Numbered from the stretch's first letter, positions 6,699 through 13,885 are shown. The stretch is DNA of 14,240 nucleotides from Rhodoferax sp. (GCA_030683195.1 JAUXQA010000047.1:1-14240); one strand, 5' to 3'. A program made the numbers and translations. The notes: a model not told the origin generated them from the letters alone.

Positions 6699-8882
6699 TC
6701 AAGGCGTGCCGATGAACAGATAGGCGTTGACCGGCCCGCTGCTGGAGCGACCGACCCCGAAATACGCCGGGCCAAACGGGGTCTCGCCCCGCACGTATAT
6801 CAACCCCGAATTCAGCACGCCGACGCGTTTGGGCTCCGACAGCGGAGCCCCTACCCGGCCGGCCTCCAGCGCCACTCCCAGGCGCAGGTCGCCTCGCAAG
6901 CCCAGCGGCATGCGTCCAAAAAGTCGCTCGGCACGGATGTGCCCATAACTCACCTTGTCGCCGGAGAGTTGATCGTTGGCAAAACCGGACAAATTCAGGA
7001 AACCGCCCAATCGGGCCACCTCCTGCAAGGGCAAATCGCCCCGAACTGATCCAGCGTAACTCCCACGCGCACCCAATACCCAGTCCGCCAGCTGATAGCT
7101 GCCATCCAGAGCCACGGTCATGCGGCTGTAATCGCGGTTGGCGGACTCAAACCAGGTGGCCCTCGCTGACCAACCCTGGGTGGAGATGAAAAGCTTGTTC
7201 TTTTGATCCAGCTCCAGCGACAGCAGCGCACCGCTGATGCGCAAAGTGTCCACGGGCAGCAGGGGAAGTCCCGTTTCAATCTTGACCTTTTGGCGTTCTT
7301 CGCGCCATCCCAGGCGCAACTGCCCGGCCAGACCGAGATTAACGCCCGCCGAGACATCCAGCCGAACCAGGTTGTTGCGGTAATCAGAAATCCGCAGGTC
7401 GTTGTTGTATAGCGCCAGGTTCTCCTGGCGCGCGGTGGTGACGGCATCCACAAAATAGCGCTGTGCTGAATCCAGGGGCTGGTAAAACTCGGCGCCCACC
7501 CCGGTGTTGGTGCCCAATTCGCTGGTGAGCAGCAACTCCCCACCCAGCGAGTTCAGCCAGGTTTTTTGATAGGCCGCGCGCAAACTGAACGACGAACGCC
7601 CTGTCAAGGTCGAGTTGAGATTCACACCGAGGCGCAGATAGTCAGGCCCCCAGAATTTCTCAACCGGCATGATTCGCAACACATTGCGGTCTTGCTCGCG
7701 GGTCAAGGTGTAGTCCACCCGCTCGTAATAGCCATCGCCATAGGCGCGCAGCAAATCGCGGTTGAGCCGGGTGACATTCAGGGGCTCGCCCAACTTTTGC
7801 TCCACATAGCGCGCCACCGTCTGGGCGTTCACGTTGCGCAAGCCCACAATGTCTATGGCGTCAACCGTGGGCGCTGGCTGGGCGAGCAGCAGGCTGCGCT
7901 GGCGCCACACGGCGTAGGTCGCAGCGTCCACCGACAGGGCATTCAAGGCTGTGGCGGCCTGCGCGGCCACACGCCCCCGATCAGCTGCCTCGCCGCTGCG
8001 GTCAAAGTCCACCGATGACAGCCCTTGCAAATCGGGCTTGATGTAGATGTCATCCGGCGTGAGCAGCGCCAGCGACTGGGTCACGTTTTGCTCGGTGAGG
8101 ATGGACACCATTTGGGCCGAGATACTCAGCAAGCCACTGATCTCACTGGCCTTGAGCAGCGGCGAGCCAACGTTCACCGCAATCACCACCTCGGCGCCGC
8201 ACCGTTCACGCACCTCTCGGACAGGCAGGTTGTCGACCAGGCCGCCGTCCACCAGTTTTCGCCCGCCATAGTCCAGCGGTGCCATCAAGCCCGGCACCGA
8301 CATGCTGGCGCGCATGGCCAGCGTCAGACTGCCCTCCCGGAACGCCACACGCTCACCGTTGCCAATGTCTGTGGCAATGATGGACAAAGGCAAGGCCAGT
8401 TGCTCCAGCGAGCGCTCGCCTGCGTCGGCGTGAACGAGTTGATTGAAAAAAAGCTTGATCTTTTGCCCTGACACCACGCCGGGTGTGGCCATGACCCCCG
8501 CCGCTGTCAGGCCGGCCTCGCTGCCCGGCAGGTAGCGCTGGGACATTCGCTTGCTGCGGTAGTTGACATCCACATAGCCAGGGTTGTCTTCAAACAGGTC
8601 GTTCCAGTCGGCCTGACCCATCTTGGCTCGCAACGTGGCCGGACTCAACCCTGCCGCCCAGGCCCCGGCCACCAGCGCCCCCATGCTGGTGCCCGCTACG
8701 CAGTCCACCGGAATACGCAGGCGCTCCAGTTCCTCCAGCACGCCGATGTGGGCCGCACCCCGGGCGCCACCGCCACCAAGTACCAGGCCGACGCGGGGCC
8801 GCTCCGCTGCCACGGCCAGCGCAGGCAGGCAGACAAGCAGCAGGCAGAGGCAGGCTTGATGCAAAAATTTGAAAGCCCGCAT
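6699..8882 (-). CDS. Secreted patatin-like phospholipase with POTRA and Omp85-type barrel (PlpD-like, type Vd)
   Basis: This 727-aa protein has a signal peptide (1-26, ALAVAA|ER), a patatin lipase domain (about 29-250), a single POTRA-like domain (about 339-406, IDIVGLRNVNAQTVARYVEQ) and a C-terminal outer-membrane beta barrel (about 413-727, with the conserved GETPFGPAYFGVG near the end). Catalytic elements are intact: oxyanion loop GGGGARG (36-42), nucleophile S66 in GTSMG, and D212 in DGGLVDN. The architecture matches type Vd autotransporter-like proteins such as Pseudomonas PlpD, in which the lipase is held at or exported through the outer membrane. The ATG at 8882 overlaps the TGA of the upstream MscS gene (TGATG), with GAGG about 8 nt before it. 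A longer frame to 8939 lacks a signal peptide at its end. The substrate is probably phospholipid. Confidence 0.93.
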   Translation of the reverse strand: MRAFKFLHQACLCLLLVCLPALAVAAERPRVGLVLGGGGARGAAHIGVLEELERLRIPVDCVAGTSMGALVAGAWAAGLSPATLRAKMGQADWNDLFEDNPGYVDVNYRSKRMSQRYLPGSEAGLTAAGVMATPGVVSGQKIKLFFNQLVHADAGERSLEQLALPLSIIATDIGNGERVAFREGSLTLAMRASMSVPGLMAPLDYGGRKLVDGGLVDNLPVREVRERCGAEVVIAVNVGSPLLKASEISGLLSISAQMVSILTEQNVTQSLALLTPDDIYIKPDLQGLSSVDFDRSGEAADRGRVAAQAATALNALSVDAATYAVWRQRSLLLAQPAPTVDAIDIVGLRNVNAQTVARYVEQKLGEPLNVTRLNRDLLRAYGDGYYERVDYTLTREQDRNVLRIMPVEKFWGPDYLRLGVNLNSTLTGRSSFSLRAAYQKTWLNSLGGELLLTSELGTNTGVGAEFYQPLDSAQRYFVDAVTTARQENLALYNNDLRISDYRNNLVRLDVSAGVNLGLAGQLRLGWREERQKVKIETGLPLLPVDTLRISGALLSLELDQKNKLFISTQGWSARATWFESANRDYSRMTVALDGSYQLADWVLGARGSYAGSVRGDLPLQEVARLGGFLNLSGFANDQLSGDKVSYGHIRAERLFGRMPLGLRGDLRLGVALEAGRVGAPLSEPKRVGVLNSGLIYVRGETPFGPAYFGVGRSSSGPVNAYLFIGTP

Positions 8883-10546
8883 CAGTCCCTCGTCGTTTGG
8901 TGTTGCCCGGGCGCAGGCGCAGCTGGGGCTTTGAACCACTTGGATGGCGGCACCACCACCGGGGTTTCAGGATCAGCCATGTAATGTGGCGACATGATCT
9001 GCACCCCGTAGCGGTTGAACACATCCTGAACCGCCGCATTCAGGTCGCTCAAGACCTGCGGGCGGTTGGCAGCCGCCTCAGCCCCCACCTGCACCACCAG
9101 CCGGTATTCGACATAAAAATCCGACAGCGCGGTTTGGACCACAAAAGGCGCGGGCTCTTGGCGCAGCACCTTGATCTGCTGCGCCGCCTCCAATAGCATG
9201 GCATGCACTTGCCGCCAGGGGGCGTCGTAACCAATCGTGATACAGGTGTCCAGCACAAAACCGCCGCGGTCCACGTTTCTCGAAAAATTGCGGGTCACCT
9301 GGCTGATCACCAGCGAATTGGGCAGGGCAATCTCTTCGCCCGTGCCGGTGCGCAGCCGCGTCACATACAAGCCCAGATGGGTAACCGTGCCTTCGCAATC
9401 CTGAATCCGCACGTACTCCCCCACCAGCAACGCCCGGGTGAACACCAGAATCATTCCGCTGGCGATCTGCCCGATCGGCCCTGCTGCGCCAATCGACACC
9501 ATCACACCCAGCAGAACCGACAGCCCCTTGAACGCTTCGGTCTGCGAGCCAGGCAGATAGGGGTAAGACATGGCCAACGCAAACAGCCAGATGGCCGCGT
9601 TGACAAGATAGCGCGTAGGCGGTGCGGTGTGGGCATCGAGCGCGCCGAGTTGCAGGCGGCCCGCCACGATTTGATCAAATACAGCGCGCGTAACCTGCGT
9701 GGCAATTCGGGCCAAAACAAAAATCATGATCGCCACAAAGAGCCCTGGCAGCGCGGCGGCGGTGGACCGCAGGCCGCCGTACACTGTGTGCTCCAGAGAC
9801 TCGCTCAGGTTCTCGCTGATCGCCCGCGTGACGGCAAACTGGCTCAACCCAAAGGTGATCACAGCAAACACAGCCAGCAGACCCAACAACCACATCGCCA
9901 CCGTAACCGTGTTGGCGGTCAATTTAAGGAGTACCCCGCTAAAGGGAGACACCAGCTCGTTTGCCGCAAAGCGCTCAAGCCGCACGGCCAGGCGGCGCGT
10001 GATAAACCGATGCACGCCTCTGGAAACTTTGAACAAAAGAGCCAGCCCAAGCACCAGCATGGCCACGGCTGAGAACGTCTTGGCCAGCGCAGGCAAATTC
10101 AACTGGGCCCCCCGGTGCTCACGGGACTCGGCCCATACTTTTTGCAACGCGCGTGAGGCCTGATTGGCAAGAAACTCAGGCGTTTCACTGGCCAGCGGTC
10201 GCGCGTCCCTGGCAGACACGGCGAACATGGGCTTGCCGTCCAGCGCCACGATCAGTCCCGTGTCGCTCGGGATCACCGAAGTCCAGCCTTCGCCACCTTG
10301 CGCCAGTGCCTGGTCAATGTGAGCGCGAGCCGCCAGCGCCCGCTCCTGGGCCGAAATATCCCCCAGTGCCCCTCTGAACACGTGCACGGTGCGATTGCCC
10401 ACAACCAGTGGCACGTCGCCGCTAGCGGGCTGAGCCGCAGCATGGCCCAACACGCCAAGCAGCAGCAAAGCCGCCAGCGTTTGACGGGGCCACCACGTCA
10501 CCACAGCAATCAATCGGCGCAGGGTGTGAGCGAGGAGTGATCTCAT
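8882..10546 (-). CDS. MscS-family mechanosensitive ion channel with signal peptide
   Basis: This 554-aa inner-membrane channel has an N-terminal signal peptide or first helix (about 22-38, ending HAAA|QP), a periplasmic domain (about 40-150) and five likely membrane helices near 152-172, 205-232, 262-285, 312-332 and 340-372. The last is the MscS pore helix, rich in Gly/Ala (SIGAAGPIGQIASGM). It leads into the beta domain with GEYVRIQDCEGTVTHLGLY and EEIALPNSLVISQ (404-416), then an alpha/beta C-terminal domain ending in a Pro/Ala-rich tail. It releases solutes on membrane tension. No good Shine-Dalgarno precedes the ATG at 10546. It lies 75 nt after the nuclease-fold gene and overlaps the secreted patatin by one base, suggesting one transcript and linked roles in envelope or osmotic stress. 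Confidence 0.92.
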   Translation of the reverse strand: MRSLLAHTLRRLIAVVTWWPRQTLAALLLLGVLGHAAAQPASGDVPLVVGNRTVHVFRGALGDISAQERALAARAHIDQALAQGGEGWTSVIPSDTGLIVALDGKPMFAVSARDARPLASETPEFLANQASRALQKVWAESREHRGAQLNLPALAKTFSAVAMLVLGLALLFKVSRGVHRFITRRLAVRLERFAANELVSPFSGVLLKLTANTVTVAMWLLGLLAVFAVITFGLSQFAVTRAISENLSESLEHTVYGGLRSTAAALPGLFVAIMIFVLARIATQVTRAVFDQIVAGRLQLGALDAHTAPPTRYLVNAAIWLFALAMSYPYLPGSQTEAFKGLSVLLGVMVSIGAAGPIGQIASGMILVFTRALLVGEYVRIQDCEGTVTHLGLYVTRLRTGTGEEIALPNSLVISQVTRNFSRNVDRGGFVLDTCITIGYDAPWRQVHAMLLEAAQQIKVLRQEPAPFVVQTALSDFYVEYRLVVQVGAEAAANRPQVLSDLNAAVQDVFNRYGVQIMSPHYMADPETPVVVPPSKWFKAPAAPAPGQHQTTRD

Positions 10547-10571
10547 GGGTTCTGATGGTTGGTTACAGAAT

Positions 10572-10635
10572 TGGGTTTTTTACTACATTAAAAATAGCTA
10601 CCACCCGATACAAATCGCCGCCTAGCGCTTGTTTT
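10572..10635. repeat. Possible degraded copy (B) of the intergenic repeat
   Basis: This AT-rich segment (TACATTAAAAATAGCTAC ... CGCCTAGCGCTTGTTTT) shares the AGCT and CTAGCG landmarks and the general layout of copies A and C, but with length differences. It overlaps the stop codon and last few codons of the nuclease-fold gene (10622 onward). Membership is tentative. Confidence 0.35.
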
Positions 10636-11200
10636 CACTCAAAATAAGCACACCCAGCTCGTCACCGGACACCAGGGTCACACCCTGCTCTGCTGCAAAG
10701 CGCCGGGCGTTGTCGCTCACGGCGCCCAGGCTGATGTAGGTGCATTGGTCTGCCTGGCGTGCGTCTTTGGCGGAAACCAGTTCACGCAGGGACTCCACCC
10801 CGTGGGTGGCCGCTTTCCAGCGCTTGCAGCTCACCAGCGTCACCCGGCCCGCCTTGCTGAGGCTGAAGTCAGCCGCCGGGCTGTTCAGCCGGGTCACCGT
10901 GTAGCCTTGTTGAATGAAGGCCTGCTCCAGTGCGCTGGAAAAGTCACGCCAGGCCATGGCGCCCGCCCGATCCAGGGCCTCAGCTACACGCACCGGGTTG
11001 GGCGCTTTCAGTTGGCGCCATAGCGCAATCGCGCTAATGACCAAAAACGGGAAGCTCCCCATTACCCCAAACACCACATATTGTTTGGGCAGCAGCGCGC
11101 CCGATGCCAGCACAAACACCAGCACCACGCCCATGCTGATCCACCACGGCGATCGCAGCAAAATAGCAAACAACGAATTCTTCGACATCTTCAGTTTCAT
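10622..11200 (-). CDS. Membrane-anchored Mrr-like restriction-endonuclease-fold protein
   Basis: This is a 192-aa protein. Two membrane helices (about 20-37 and 42-61) are followed by a cytoplasmic Mrr_cat-type domain (about 80-188). Visible core elements are a start helix (FSSALEQAFIQQGYTV), D111 in SPAADFSLSKAG, and the strand VTLVSCKRWKA with K126, followed by GVESLREL. The usual Mrr pattern is D...(E/Q)-x-K. Here the middle residue is S124, so activity is uncertain. Proteins of this kind may act in DNA quality control or, if inactive, as DNA- or nucleotide-binding modules. The ATG at 11200 is chosen over a TTG at 11263 because the protein then starts just before the helices. A GGAAGG lies very close upstream. 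It is 71 nt after the cytoplasmic patatin gene and 75 nt before the channel gene. Confidence 0.8.
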   Translation of the reverse strand: MKLKMSKNSLFAILLRSPWWISMGVVLVFVLASGALLPKQYVVFGVMGSFPFLVISAIALWRQLKAPNPVRVAEALDRAGAMAWRDFSSALEQAFIQQGYTVTRLNSPAADFSLSKAGRVTLVSCKRWKAATHGVESLRELVSAKDARQADQCTYISLGAVSDNARRFAAEQGVTLVSGDELGVLILSENKR

Positions 11201-11271
11201 GGACCTTCCCTCTACCCGCAGCCCGCGTGCGGTGACGAAGTGTAAGTCGCCTGAGGCTGCCAAAAGGGCCG

Positions 11272-12132
11272 CTAAACAACACGGTGACGCAAAGTGCGGG
11301 CAAACGCTTCGCCATCGCGGCGACCCAGATCAAAGGTCGATTGCAGCGCAGCGTCATCGGTGTAATCCCAGGCCCCTACGGCAATGACTCGTGAGGGTTG
11401 CACATAGGTGCGACCTGGCACGGCTGGCAAGGCGGCAAATCGACGGGTCAGCAAAACCAGCGTCTCACCGGGGGATGGGGCCAGGCCATCAATCGGCACA
11501 TTGCTGACCAAGCCCCCGTCCAGAAAGGGCAGCCCATTGCGCCGGGCCTGCGGCGTGAGCGGCGGCACACAGGACGAGGCAATGATCAGGTCGGCCAGTG
11601 CTTCGGGGGTGGCGCAGTCTCTGACCGGCACATACAAGGGCTTGAAGCCCACGCGTGCCCCGGTCAGCGGATGCACAGCATTTTTGGCCCAGGTCATGAG
11701 ACCGCACGCCACAAGACCCAACAGCATGGCCATGTGAGCAGAGGCCCAAGGTGGCGGGCAAGACACCAGCAACCGGATGTCGGGCCCCTGGTGCAGGCGG
11801 GCGAGCGCCGTCGGATCGATGCTATCCAGAATCGCTTTGCGGTACATGGGACCGTGCGGAAAGACGGGTTTGGCATGCAGCAGGTTGCGCAGATAAACGT
11901 TGCGTGAGTTGCCGGCCACCGCCCGCTTGTAGTCGGCAAAGCCCGCGTCAAAGGTGCCTCCAAAGAGCGCACAGGCAATCGCCGAGCCGGCGCTGACTGC
12001 CGCCACCCTGGAAGGCGCCAGATCCAGCGCAGACGCTGCCACCGACCAGAACCCTGCCTGCCAAAAGCAGCGGTTGCCGCCCCCGGCAAACACCACGTTG
12101 TCAAAGCGCCGGGGCTGTACCTTCTTGACCAT
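11272..12132 (-). CDS. Cytoplasmic patatin-like phospholipase
   Basis: This 286-aa lipid acyl hydrolase of the patatin family has no signal peptide. The oxyanion loop is GGGNR (17-21), the nucleophile S47 sits in AVSAG (45-49, where the first Gly of G-x-S-x-G is Ala) and the dyad aspartate is D205 in LDGGLVSNVP. A hydrophobic stretch (about 132-148, AHMAMLLGLVACGLMTW) may be an insertion that touches the membrane. The ATG at 12132 is used because the patatin fold begins ten residues later. A TTG at 12180 would add 16 residues without homology-like features. No Shine-Dalgarno is visible. It heads the minus-strand cluster and is divergent from the acetyltransferase gene. It differs clearly from the secreted patatin downstream. 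Confidence 0.88.
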   Translation of the reverse strand: MVKKVQPRRFDNVVFAGGGNRCFWQAGFWSVAASALDLAPSRVAAVSAGSAIACALFGGTFDAGFADYKRAVAGNSRNVYLRNLLHAKPVFPHGPMYRKAILDSIDPTALARLHQGPDIRLLVSCPPPWASAHMAMLLGLVACGLMTWAKNAVHPLTGARVGFKPLYVPVRDCATPEALADLIIASSCVPPLTPQARRNGLPFLDGGLVSNVPIDGLAPSPGETLVLLTRRFAALPAVPGRTYVQPSRVIAVGAWDYTDDAALQSTFDLGRRDGEAFARTLRHRVV

Positions 12133-12155
12133 GGGCACAGTCTGCCGGTGACACC

Positions 12156-12169
12156 CAAGCCGCGGCTTG
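12156..12169. promoter_or_regulatory. 14-bp palindrome in the divergent region between cytoplasmic patatin and GNAT genes
   Basis: CAAGCCGCGGCTTG is a perfect palindrome 24 nt upstream of the patatin ATG. On the minus strand a TTGACT (12180-12175) lies just upstream, in the place of a -35. The -10 is weak whichever spacing is taken. The palindrome would thus sit between -35 and -10, a typical repressor position. The assignment is inference. Confidence 0.3.
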
Positions 12170-12255
12170 CGAAAAGTCAAACCGGCCTCTGGCTACCTAG
12201 AATCACCCCTACCGGACTCCGGCATTTCGCCGCCATTTCAAAGATTCGAGCCACC

Positions 12256-12690
12256 ATGCACAGCATCCGCACCATGACGACTCATGATTACGACGATGTC
12301 ATCGTTCTCATGAAGCAAACGCCGGGCATCTCGCTGCGGGACGCCGATTCACGCGAATCTACCGATCGGTATCTGCAACGCAACCCCGGGTTGAGCTTCG
12401 TATCTGAAGCTGACGGGGAGCTTGTGGGGTGCATCATGTCCGGCCACGATGGCCGTCGGGGCTACTTGCAGCATCTGGTTGTGCGGCCAACGCACCGGCG
12501 CCAGGGGATTGCGAATGGGTTGGTGAACCGCTGCCTCACTGAACTGGAAAGCCTGGGCATCCTCAAAAGTCACATCGACGTTTTAAAGACCAACGCATCG
12601 GGCGCACTCTATTGGGAGGGCCAGGGCTGGCAGCTTCGGTCAGACATCCACCGCTACTCGCTGGTTCGCTCGGGCAGTGAAAAGACATGA
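12256..12690 (+). CDS. GNAT-family N-acetyltransferase
   Basis: This 144-aa protein has the GNAT fold and is close in layout to E. coli YpeA-type acetyltransferases: an N-terminal IRTMTTHDYDDVIVLM strand-helix, the strand DGELVGCIMSGHDG (53-66), YLQHLVVRPTHRRQGIANGL (70-89) with the acetyl-CoA pyrophosphate loop R-R-Q-G-I-A (81-86), and TNASGALYWEGQGW (112-125) as motif B. It transfers acetyl from acetyl-CoA to an unknown amine or protein. The ATG at 12256 is preferred to a GTG at 12148, because the extra residues are unlike the family. There is no clear Shine-Dalgarno, and an ATG six codons later (12274) is possible. It is divergent from the patatin gene, 123 bp away. Confidence 0.88.
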   Translation: MHSIRTMTTHDYDDVIVLMKQTPGISLRDADSRESTDRYLQRNPGLSFVSEADGELVGCIMSGHDGRRGYLQHLVVRPTHRRQGIANGLVNRCLTELESLGILKSHIDVLKTNASGALYWEGQGWQLRSDIHRYSLVRSGSEKT

Positions 12691-12745
12691 TTTGATCAAC
12701 AACATGGGGGCTCAGTGGCCAGGAATGGATCATCAAAGCCGTCAG

Positions 12746-12775
12746 ATCGCTTACTGTCAATGTCATCGCTTACTG
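12746..12775 (+). repeat. Tandem direct repeat of an 11-bp motif
   Basis: ATCGCTTACTG occurs at 12746-12756 and again at 12765-12775, a 19-bp period, with partial similarity (GTC) just before each copy. Two direct half-sites about two helical turns apart resemble the sites of AraC/XylS-type or other tandem-binding regulators. It lies between GNAT and PfpI, far (about 385 bp) from the latter's start. Confidence 0.45.
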
Positions 12776-12886
12776 GCGACAAGCGCGCGGGTAACTACCC
12801 AAAGCCGTAGACAAATAGGTCAGTAACAATCTGAAAAAACACCACCTGGATCGCGGTGAGCCCAGTGCTCAATTCGCGCAAACCGT

Positions 12887-12902
12887 TGGTCGACGTCGAC
12901 CA
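12887..12902. promoter_or_regulatory. 16-bp perfect palindrome
   Basis: TGGTCGACGTCGACCA is fully self-complementary and lies in the gene-less stretch upstream of the PfpI gene. It could be an operator or a remnant of coding sequence. It fits no promoter I can define. Confidence 0.4.
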
Positions 12903-13159
12903 GTCCGTTGTGGATACCGGCAGAAATATTGCCATCCAGGCGGCCATGGGCGCCAACAATGCGCCGAAAAAAATGGACCCAGGAAACGGGTGATGGCACG
13001 TCAACTGGCATGACCTGGCAAACAAGGACCTTTGGGCCCTCTCTGTGTGACTGAACGCCACGAAGATCATGTTGGCTGCCTTTAACATCCAGTTTCCATC
13101 AACCACTGCCCTCTTCGTTGCAGAATTTGCTCTGTCTGTGACAACTGGGCTTTTAAACA

Positions 13160-13765
13160 ATGACCATCGCTGTTGCCATCTACCTGTTCAAAAACGTCGA
13201 GGTTCTTGACTTCGCAGGCCCGTTTGAGGTCTTCACCACGGCGAGTCGAGTTTTCCTCAAGCACAACCCGGACAAACCAGCACCGTTCAATGTATTCACC
13301 GTGGCCAAGACCAGTGCTCCGGTTCAAGCCAGGGCGGGACTGAAAACATTGCCCGACTTCTCAATGGACGATGGCCCCAGGATCGACTTGCTGGTGATAC
13401 CGGGCGGCATCGTGGACGAGGAACTTCAGGACGAGCAAGTGATTGACTGGGTCCGTGCAACATCTTCGTCAGCCCAAATGACCGCGTCGGTATGCACGGG
13501 TGCCTTTCTTCTGGCCAAGGCCGGCCTGCTGGATGGCCAGCAGGCCACCACCCATTGGGAGGACATCGCCGACCTGCGAAGCCAATTTCCACAAGTGTGG
13601 GTGCAAGAAGGTGTTCGCTGGGTCGATGAAGGTGCGGTTGTGACCTCGGCCGGTATTGCGGCAGGCATCGACATGAGCCTGCACTTGGTCGCCCGCTTGG
13701 CAAGCAAAGAACTCGCTATCGCGACGGCGAGGCAGATGGACGTGCCCTACCGCGCTGAAGCCTGA
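13160..13765 (+). CDS. DJ-1/PfpI family protein (isonitrile hydratase-like)
   Basis: This 201-aa class-I glutamine-amidotransferase-like protein is similar in layout to cyclohexyl-isocyanide hydratases and to the N-terminal domain of AraC-type GATase regulators, but has no DNA-binding domain. Landmarks are LDFAGPFEVF (16-25, D17), IDLLVIPGG (75-83), the nucleophile elbow SVCTGAFLLAKAGLLDG (110-126, C112-T113) and ATTHW (129-133). Asp17 plus Cys-Thr corresponds, from memory, to residues important in Pseudomonas isonitrile hydratase. It may hydrate isonitriles to formamides or be a related hydrolase or chaperone. An in-frame stop lies two codons upstream (13154-13156), so the ATG is the earliest start. 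No Shine-Dalgarno is visible. Its neighbours give no pathway hint. Confidence 0.87.
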   Translation: MTIAVAIYLFKNVEVLDFAGPFEVFTTASRVFLKHNPDKPAPFNVFTVAKTSAPVQARAGLKTLPDFSMDDGPRIDLLVIPGGIVDEELQDEQVIDWVRATSSSAQMTASVCTGAFLLAKAGLLDGQQATTHWEDIADLRSQFPQVWVQEGVRWVDEGAVVTSAGIAAGIDMSLHLVARLASKELAIATARQMDVPYRAEA

Positions 13766-13829
13766 GCATTTTGATGGCGTTGAAGGCCTCAACCTGCCAC
13801 GGACTTCGCGCCAATGTGGATGTGTTGAA

Positions 13830-13885
13830 AATCAGCCTGTAGCCGGCGTATTGATTGGTGTAAACACCAATTTTCAATAGCAATT
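13830..13885 (-). repeat. 56-nt dispersed intergenic repeat, copy C
   Basis: The minus strand of this segment aligns without gaps to 3414-3469, with 36 of 56 positions identical. The shared blocks are ATTGCTATTG, ACCAATCAA and CGGCTA. It reaches to the stop codon of the alpha/beta hydrolase gene and contains the inverted repeat at 13854-13871. Confidence 0.55.
13854..13871. terminator. Inverted repeat between converging genes, terminator-like
   Basis: ATTGGTGT-AA-ACACCAAT is a perfect 8-bp stem with a 2-nt loop, followed on the plus strand by TTT and preceded by AT-rich sequence. It lies between the converging PfpI and hydrolase genes, where a bidirectional terminator would be expected. The stem is AT-rich and lacks a long T-run, so strength is doubtful. 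It is also inside repeat copy C, so it may be just part of that element. Confidence 0.4.

Larger units (their letters stand above)
12691..13159. other. 469-bp stretch without a supported gene
   Basis: No intact reading frame resembling a protein family is seen on either strand. It contains a direct repeat (12746-12775), a 16-bp perfect palindrome (12887-12902), and a plus-strand frame (12835-13159) with coding-like third-position GC that is broken only by TGA at 12991-12993 and 13048-13050. The last part must hold the promoter of the PfpI gene, but I see no convincing -35/-10 pair and no Shine-Dalgarno. Confidence 0.6.

Noticed and set aside
9203..10072. Plus-strand open frame of 289 codons opposite the MscS gene
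   Set aside because: His/Gln/Arg-rich shadow product. The MscS reading on the other strand has a complete fold, helices and signal peptide.
6699..12132. CBASS-like or other anti-phage system suggested by patatin, MscS-like and nuclease-fold proteins
   Set aside because: No nucleotide cyclase, sensor, E1/E2 or HORMA-type partner is present, the channel and lipase have ordinary envelope architectures, and base composition matches the neighbours.
12148..12255. GTG-started extension of the GNAT gene
   Set aside because: The added 36 residues are unlike the family's N terminus and have no ribosome site.
12795..13160. Minus-strand open frame of 121 codons with two hydrophobic stretches, ending before the GNAT gene
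   Set aside because: No family resemblance, no ribosome site, a start that touches the PfpI start, and a competing plus-strand frame with better third-position GC.
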